A stretch of DNA of 8,256 nucleotides from Candidatus Woesearchaeota archaeon. GTDB lineage: Archaea > Nanobdellota > Nanobdellia > Woesearchaeales > ARS49. A program made the translations under genes and the position numbers. Location: positions 1-8,256 of the forward strand of contig JAPLZR010000070.1 of NCBI GenBank assembly GCA_026394935.1. The letters run 5' to 3'. This document shows positions 1-4,010 of the stretch, piece after piece (position 1 is the stretch's first letter; every line of letters begins with the position of its first letter). The notes below the pieces were generated by a model, which saw only the letters and a list, made by a program, of their open reading frames with translations, had not been told where the DNA came from and searched no databases.

Positions 1-116
1 CGACAACGTCGTGCAATTTTCATATTATTTAATTTGCCCTGGAGTTTATAATCATCTCCATATACTGATTTCAATAAATTTTCTTCATAATTTTCTTCAA
101 GATCTTGAAACTTCAT
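1..116 (-). CDS. Hypothetical protein, 5' end only (cut by window edge)
   Basis: An open frame starts at an ATG (116-114) and runs without a stop to the window edge, giving 38 complete codons. The visible N-terminus starts MKFQDLEENYEENLLK and is acidic, then becomes basic near the edge (KIARRC). No signal peptide or membrane segment is visible and I do not recognise a family. It is on the same strand as the helicase fragment, 75 bp downstream of that gene's stop codon. AT-rich TATA-like stretches lie in the gap, so it may have its own promoter. It could be a chance frame, but the clean start and low-complexity-free sequence make a real gene more likely. Confidence 0.5.
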   Translation of the reverse strand, partial: MKFQDLEENYEENLLKSVYGDDYKLQGKLNNMKIARRC

Positions 117-142
117 CACGCACAATTTTATTGATTAGGTAC

Positions 143-153
143 TTATTAATATT
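143..153 (-). promoter_or_regulatory. Possible TATA box for the partial gene at 1-116
   Basis: On the minus strand this AT-rich stretch (ATATTAATAAG) is centred about 32 nt upstream of the ATG at 116, giving a very short leader if archaeal spacing applies. A second AT-rich candidate at 169-178 (TTTTTAAAAA) would give a leader of about 30 nt; its T-run could equally end transcription from the upstream helicase gene. Sequence alone does not separate the two. Confidence 0.3.
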
Positions 154-191
154 TCTATTACGCTCCTCTTTTTAAAAATTGCCAAAATCCC

Positions 192-1667
192 CTACTCAAC
201 ACCAGCCGGGAATTCTTTTTCTCCAACCTGCGCCTTAACAGACTTTGCAACAGCAACACCAAGAATGTCAGTCAATTTCTCTATCGGAGCTTTCCTGATA
301 TCACCCAAATCCTTAATCCCTGCACGGAAAAGCTTGCGGGCACGCACACGACCAATATTCTCCAAACGAATCAATGGCAACAATTCCTCCTTAACACCAT
401 ACTTCAAACGCAAACGAACTTTCATAATTTCCTTTAACAAATCCTGATACTGCATCAAACGGGCAAGCTCGTGACAGGCATACAACAGCCAGTCAGCATT
501 ATCAATCTTAACTCTTGTTTCTCCAGGACGGCAGTCATAATGCTCCATAATCCACTCTTCATCCTTCTCATCAATCCAATCCTCAAGCATCAAAGCAGTC
601 TTCAAACCATCAAGCCAATCCTCATACTCAGGCTCAAACATGCTCGGCTCGTGCTCCAGCAAATACGACTCAAGCAAAGCATACTTCTGCTCAACCTCTT
701 CCTGCTCTTTCTGCTTGACACGCAGCAAAGGACGCATCTCCAAAGTACTGCTGACAGCGTGCAGAAAAGAAACAGATTTCAATTTTATGTGAGTTGCCTT
801 TTCCAGCCTGTTCAACAAATTAAAAGCAGTCAACGGGTCAACATAAAGCTCAGCAACACGCCTGCCAAGAGCAGTCGCACGATAACCCTCCTGAACATCC
901 TGCAAAAAACCCCAATCAACAAGCAAAGACAAAGTCTTGTTGATAATCCGCGCCATCCTGTTCAAATCCTTATACTGATGCGCCCAAAAAGTCCTGCTGA
1001 AAAAATCCAAAATAGACTCCTCAGAAGAAATAATCCTGGTGGTAATCAAAGAAAGCAAATACATCCTCAAAACAGGCTCAACAGCAAGCTTGCTGTAAAT
1101 ATCCTCAGGAACGCCCTTCAAATAATGCTCGACGATGTATTCCTTATCAGTCTCGGTCTGGCAAATAACAATAGACTCTCCGTAAGAATCAAACTTGGGA
1201 CGACCAGCGCGGCCGGCCATCTGCAAAAACTCCAAAACAGGAATGTGCGTCATCCCGTGCGCGGTGAAACGGCGAACATCACGAATAATCGTGCGGAAAG
1301 CGGGCAAATCAACACCGGCAGCAAGCGTCGGAGTGCAACAAATAATCTTCACAACACCGGCGCGAAAAGCATCCTCAACCAACTCCTTCTGCTTATGATG
1401 CAAACCAGAATGATGAAACGCAATGCCGCGCTTTACACACAAAGCAAGACGCTCACACTGCTTAGTAGGACGAGAAAGAACTTTGAGAACACTCTCAGAC
1501 AATTTGTCAAGCTCGCTGTTCTTCAAAGAAGACTTCTTGCAAATATCCTCTGCAACCTTCTCAGCAGAACGCTTCGCGTTAACAAAAACCAAAGCCTGCT
1601 TCTTCATCTCAACAGTATCCAAAGCAAGATTAATCACAGGATCTGAGGTCTTTTCAGCGATTTTCAT
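192..1667 (-). CDS. Hel308-like (Ski2 family) helicase, C-terminal part only; ATPase RecA1 domain absent
   Basis: The 491-residue product matches the second half of Hel308, an archaeal SF2 DNA helicase linked to stalled replication forks. Visible in order: a RecA2 domain (about 1-165) with motif IV (ALVFVN, 25-30), HHSGL (85-89), motif V (TPTLAAGVDLPA, 112-123) and motif VI (QMAGRAGRP, 149-157); a winged-helix region (about 185-270); a helical ratchet-like region (about 275-425); and a C-terminal helix-hairpin-helix (about 432-480). Full Hel308 is around 700 residues. The missing first part would hold Walker A and DExH, so this chain alone should not hydrolyse ATP. The frame is open upstream only to a TGA near 1729-1731 and meets no RecA1 sequence; a different gene lies there. 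ATG 1667 was chosen because a TATA-like box is centred about 27 nt upstream, fitting leaderless transcription; a TTG at 1679 is the alternative. It may be a split gene with its partner elsewhere, or a decaying remnant. Confidence 0.88.
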   Translation of the reverse strand: MKIAEKTSDPVINLALDTVEMKKQALVFVNAKRSAEKVAEDICKKSSLKNSELDKLSESVLKVLSRPTKQCERLALCVKRGIAFHHSGLHHKQKELVEDAFRAGVVKIICCTPTLAAGVDLPAFRTIIRDVRRFTAHGMTHIPVLEFLQMAGRAGRPKFDSYGESIVICQTETDKEYIVEHYLKGVPEDIYSKLAVEPVLRMYLLSLITTRIISSEESILDFFSRTFWAHQYKDLNRMARIINKTLSLLVDWGFLQDVQEGYRATALGRRVAELYVDPLTAFNLLNRLEKATHIKLKSVSFLHAVSSTLEMRPLLRVKQKEQEEVEQKYALLESYLLEHEPSMFEPEYEDWLDGLKTALMLEDWIDEKDEEWIMEHYDCRPGETRVKIDNADWLLYACHELARLMQYQDLLKEIMKVRLRLKYGVKEELLPLIRLENIGRVRARKLFRAGIKDLGDIRKAPIEKLTDILGVAVAKSVKAQVGEKEFPAGVE

Positions 1668-1690
1668 AGGGATAATCAAGAAAATAAGAC

Positions 1691-1700
1691 TATAAAAGAA
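1691..1700 (-). promoter_or_regulatory. TATA-like promoter of the helicase fragment
   Basis: On the minus strand the sequence TTCTTTTATA lies in the 41-bp gap between the small Cys-rich gene and the helicase fragment. Its centre is about 27-28 nt upstream of the ATG at 1667, the usual archaeal distance to the transcription start, so the transcript would be leaderless. A dedicated promoter supports the short helicase being an expressed gene rather than a simple remnant. Confidence 0.5.
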
Positions 1701-1708
1701 TAGCGGGT

Positions 1709-2032
1709 CTAATGAATACAGTCAGGACCAGCACGCAAGCCGCCAACCCAAGCCAAACCACCCTTGACCTTTTGGGAATCCTTCAAAGCTTCCTGGTAGG
1801 CAGTAACTGCATACTTGTAAGACAAATAACACTCATCATACGTGCCGCCCTCAGAAGTTGTAACACTAAAACAGCAGCCAGTATTAGCAAACGGGTCATA
1901 ATAACAACCACTCTTCTCGTACTGATCGCAGGTCAACTGGCCAGAGATGCCCTCTGACTTAATCAAGATGTACAGAGCAGCAACTGCAACAATCAGAACT
2001 AGTGCAAATACTAATATCACCAGCTTTTTCAT
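1709..2032 (-). CDS. Small membrane-anchored Cys-rich protein, unknown function
   Basis: The 107-residue product begins MKK followed by one strongly hydrophobic segment (about residues 4-24, rich in V, L, I and A), then a hydrophilic domain that is probably outside the cell. That domain has six cysteines, including a CC pair in NTGCCF and one three residues from the C-terminus (PDCIH), so disulfides are plausible. I recognise no family. ATG 2032 was preferred to upstream starts because a TATA-like box (2055-2063) lies about 27 nt upstream, fitting a leaderless mRNA; a longer frame from 2113 would run across that box. The stop is 41 bp before the helicase start on the same strand, but that gene has its own promoter-like box. 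It may be an extracytoplasmic protein held by an uncleaved signal anchor. Confidence 0.7.
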   Translation of the reverse strand: MKKLVILVFALVLIVAVAALYILIKSEGISGQLTCDQYEKSGCYYDPFANTGCCFSVTTSEGGTYDECYLSYKYAVTAYQEALKDSQKVKGGLAWVGGLRAGPDCIH

Positions 2033-2054
2033 AAGAGCAATATACATATTCCCC

Positions 2055-2063
2055 TTTATATTG
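2055..2063 (-). promoter_or_regulatory. TATA-like promoter of the small Cys-rich gene
   Basis: The minus-strand sequence AATATAAAG is centred about 27 nt upstream of the ATG at 2032, the expected spacing for a leaderless archaeal transcript. It is divergent from the tRNA promoter about 30 bp away. Confidence 0.55.
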
Positions 2064-2086
2064 ATTTCGCTTTGTTGCATAGTAAT

Positions 2087-2097
2087 GTTTAAAAACC
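2087..2097 (+). promoter_or_regulatory. TATA-like promoter of tRNA-Ile
   Basis: The plus-strand sequence GTTTAAAAACC is centred about 29 nt before the first tRNA base at 2121, predicting transcription start a few bases upstream of the mature 5' end. This is the usual layout for archaeal tRNA genes. Confidence 0.55.
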
Positions 2098-2158
2098 GCC
2101 ATATTCCCCTCACGACATAAGGGCCCGTAGCTTAGTTCGGTGGAGCACTCGACTGATA

Positions 2159-2178
2159 TCCTGCCAACCAGGCTAGAC
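2159..2178 (+). other. tRNA intron 1, canonical position 37/38 (20 nt)
   Basis: The fold is a standard bulge-helix-bulge. The anticodon stem is the outer helix. A 4-position central helix forms between CTGA (2153-2156) and CTAG (2173-2176), with one G-U and one A-C mismatch. The 5' bulge is TA|T, cut after 2158, and the 3' bulge is AC|A, cut after 2178. The inner hairpin is CCTG/CAGG with a five-base loop. Both cuts fall after the second bulge base, as archaeal splicing endonuclease requires. Confidence 0.88.
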
Positions 2179-2200
2179 ATCGAGCGGTCCCGTGTTCAAA

Positions 2201-2222
2201 AGTTCCTTTTGGAACCTGAAAG
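2201..2222 (+). other. tRNA intron 2, T-loop position 59/60 (22 nt)
   Basis: The T stem is the outer helix. A perfect 4-bp central helix forms between TTCA (2195-2198) and TGAA (2217-2220). The 5' bulge is AA|A, cut after 2200, and the 3' bulge is AG|T, cut after 2222. The inner hairpin is GTTCC/GGAAC around TTTT, with one unpaired C (2216) before the central helix. Splicing leaves the consensus T loop TTCAAAT. T-loop introns are known mainly from Thermoproteota-type archaea and need an endonuclease of broad specificity. Confidence 0.87.
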
Positions 2223-2236
2223 TCACGGCGGGCCCA

Positions 2237-2246
2237 TTTTTATTTT
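2237..2246 (+). terminator. Oligo-T end of the tRNA gene
   Basis: TTTTTATTTT follows the discriminator base directly. Archaeal RNA polymerase stops at such T-runs. The run overlaps the likely promoter of the next gene. Confidence 0.5.
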
Positions 2247-2252
2247 AAATAT
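2241..2252 (+). promoter_or_regulatory. Possible TATA box of the PlsX-like gene
   Basis: TATTTTAAATAT lies about 22 nt before the ATG at 2268, slightly short for archaeal spacing but compatible with a leaderless or near-leaderless mRNA. A G-rich run (GGTGGGG, 2261-2267) touches the start codon; it is too close to act as a normal ribosome binding site. Confidence 0.35.
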
Positions 2253-2267
2253 GCTGCGTGGGTGGGG

Positions 2268-4010
2268 ATGGCACAAGAAAACTACATAAACGTGGGAATT
2301 GACGTGCCTGGCGGAGATCCGGATGACAATGGCATATCACATCTGGAAAGAGCGATAGAAGCGCTGACAAGAGTAAGCCTGGAATACGAAGACCAGCCCG
2401 TCATATTCTTTGCATACACTGACAAAAAGAACAGAGAAAAGGTTGAAAAACATTTTGCAGGCAGAAAAAACGTAACAGTAGTCGGCGACATAGAGCAAGA
2501 ATTTCCAATGGACAAAAAACCAGAGGAGATGGTTAAATTCGACACCACAATCTTAAGACTTGCAAATGACCTGAAACAAGCAGTACCTCAGACTGAAAGG
2601 ACGCCCGGGCATCTCGACGTAATCTACTCAAGCGGACAAAGCGCAGCAGTAGTCCGTTATGCTTTTAATTCGTGCGAGTCCTTAGGCAAAATAAAAAGTC
2701 ACCACATCAGACCTTCTTTAGCCACAAGAATGCCCTATGGGCTAGACAAGTATTTCTACATTAACGACGTCGGAGCATACAAGACAACCAAACCAATCGA
2801 TTTGTTCATCTCAGCCATCTTAACACAAATACTTGCTGAAACACTGTACGACGACAAAAGCACTCCAACAATCGGAATGCTTGACACGCCCGCATCAGAG
2901 GGAGCTAAAAGATTTTTTGAACAATTAAAAGAATATGTTGGCATTGTAACACCATTAGACGCATTTGAAGGAAAATCAAAAATGGTAGCAGTAGACGGCT
3001 TCAGAGGAAACATATTCCTAAAATCAGCAGAAGCAGTATCGAGAGCCATGACTCACAGGGTCAAACACGCAACATTAGCACAAAAACTAATGGAAAAAGA
3101 CCTATTGCTTCTGGACAAGTTCTGCCCAACTTACAGGGACGGCACTGCTGATTTCAAGACAGAAGAGTATTACAATACCATATGGTCGCAAATCAGAGAA
3201 CTGCTGGCAAAAAAACCAGAAGGACGATTTTTGGAACGATTAAACGAATTATTCGCCAGAGTGCCTGGCAGCCAAAAATACAGGATGATAACAGGAAATA
3301 ATCTTGATGAAATATTAGGAAAAATGAATGCAGTTCTTGAAAAAAATGATTTTGATTTCAGACAGCACATAGGAGATAAACTGGATTTCATGACGTATGC
3401 GTTCTTCAGAGCAATACAGGGAGCATATAATTCAATCGTCAGCGGAAAAAGAACACAAAATCACAGAAAACCAAACATAGCAATACTCAGCAATGGAGAA
3501 GAAGATGTCAAAGGAGACAATTTTGCGCAGGGATTAATCCGCGCAATCGATGAAAACATAGGATTTGTAGAACCCGAGCACCTGATAAAAGGAAAAATAA
3601 CCAGAGGAAAAAGAGATTATCCTATAGACATTGTTGTTACTGACAGACACACCGCAAAAATTTATGCGCAAACAACAGCTGCAGTTGAAAAACAACTGGG
3701 CAGTTTGTTCACGGGAATGCTGACCTTTGAAAGTCTGCGAGCATACAAAAAAGGAGAAGGCCCGCTTTACAAATTAAAAGCCCTCTTGAACCCAGACGGA
3801 TACAACGGCTCGCCAATACTTGGCCTGAATGCGTACGCTCTTGTCGGACACGGCAAAGCAAGCACAAACGCGATTGAAGCAGCAATCAGACGAGCAATAG
3901 AGTACAGAAAAAGCAATTACGTGCACCTTGCACACGCAGCTCTTCCAGAAATGCAAAGAATAGCGGCAAAACTCAAGCCTGACACGGCTGGCCGTTCATG
4001 TCCTGAATAG
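2268..4010 (+). CDS. PlsX-like (phosphate acyltransferase superfamily) protein, extended, with internal duplication
   Basis: PlsX makes acyl-phosphate from acyl-ACP and phosphate for phospholipid synthesis. This 580-residue protein shows PlsX landmarks in order: GIDVPGGD (10-17, family AMGGD), MDKKPEE (81-87), SSGQSA (121-126, family SAGNTGA), DVGAY (167-171, family DVGAN), VDGFRGNIFLK (242-252, family DGFTGNVxLK), NGEEDVKG (409-416, family GEExxKG), YNGSPILGLN (512-521) and VGHGKAS (526-532). It is over 200 residues longer than usual PlsX. The half that normally runs from GEExxKG to DGFTGN appears twice: a first copy (about 200-265) keeps DGFxGN but has a degenerate first motif; a second (about 401-475) keeps GEExxKG but has TDRHTAK in place of DGFTGN. 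A helical insert of about 130 residues separates them. ATG 2268 was chosen; GTG 2262 adds two residues. The last 38 bp overlap the convergent protease gene. Function is uncertain: archaeal ether lipids do not need acyl-phosphate. Confidence 0.75.
   Translation: MAQENYINVGIDVPGGDPDDNGISHLERAIEALTRVSLEYEDQPVIFFAYTDKKNREKVEKHFAGRKNVTVVGDIEQEFPMDKKPEEMVKFDTTILRLANDLKQAVPQTERTPGHLDVIYSSGQSAAVVRYAFNSCESLGKIKSHHIRPSLATRMPYGLDKYFYINDVGAYKTTKPIDLFISAILTQILAETLYDDKSTPTIGMLDTPASEGAKRFFEQLKEYVGIVTPLDAFEGKSKMVAVDGFRGNIFLKSAEAVSRAMTHRVKHATLAQKLMEKDLLLLDKFCPTYRDGTADFKTEEYYNTIWSQIRELLAKKPEGRFLERLNELFARVPGSQKYRMITGNNLDEILGKMNAVLEKNDFDFRQHIGDKLDFMTYAFFRAIQGAYNSIVSGKRTQNHRKPNIAILSNGEEDVKGDNFAQGLIRAIDENIGFVEPEHLIKGKITRGKRDYPIDIVVTDRHTAKIYAQTTAAVEKQLGSLFTGMLTFESLRAYKKGEGPLYKLKALLNPDGYNGSPILGLNAYALVGHGKASTNAIEAAIRRAIEYRKSNYVHLAHAALPEMQRIAAKLKPDTAGRSCPE

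Larger units (their letters stand above)
2121..2236 (+). tRNA. tRNA-Ile (anticodon GAU) with two introns
   Basis: The acceptor stem pairs GGGCCCG (2121-2127) with CGGGCCC (2229-2235), followed by discriminator A2236; CCA is not encoded. The D stem is GCTT/GAGC (2130-2133/2143-2146), with GG in the D loop. The anticodon stem CTCGA (2148-2152) pairs with TCGAG (2180-2184) and the T stem CCGTG (2190-2194) with CACGG (2224-2228). The anticodon loop and T loop are 27 and 29 nt instead of 7. Removing 20 nt (2159-2178) and 22 nt (2201-2222) restores loops CTGATAA and TTCAAAT and a 74-nt tRNA. T33 fixes the anticodon as GAT (2155-2157), reading the isoleucine codon AUC. The acceptor and anticodon arms match typical prokaryotic tRNA-Ile(GAU). 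G15 and C48 can form the usual Levitt pair. Confidence 0.95.

Noticed and set aside
471..1646. A 391-codon open frame on the plus strand opposite the helicase fragment
   Set aside because: It is antisense to a clear helicase domain chain. Its composition (very rich in N, Q, L, R and S) reflects the A/C-rich strand rather than a protein family, and it has no promoter or recognisable motif.
1668..1679. TTG at 1679 as start of the helicase fragment
   Set aside because: It adds only four residues outside the helicase fold, and the TATA-like box spacing fits the ATG at 1667 better.
2033..2113. Upstream extension of the small Cys-rich protein to 2113
   Set aside because: The extension crosses the TATA-like box, puts a polar segment ahead of the signal anchor and approaches the tRNA gene.
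2121..2236. The long tRNA-like sequence as a tRNA pseudogene with insertions
   Set aside because: All four stems are intact, and both extra segments fit bulge-helix-bulge splicing exactly, leaving consensus loops.
2200..2267. Integration (att) site at the 3' end of the tRNA next to the possibly acquired PlsX-like gene
   Set aside because: I saw no second copy of the tRNA 3' end in the window and no integrase gene.
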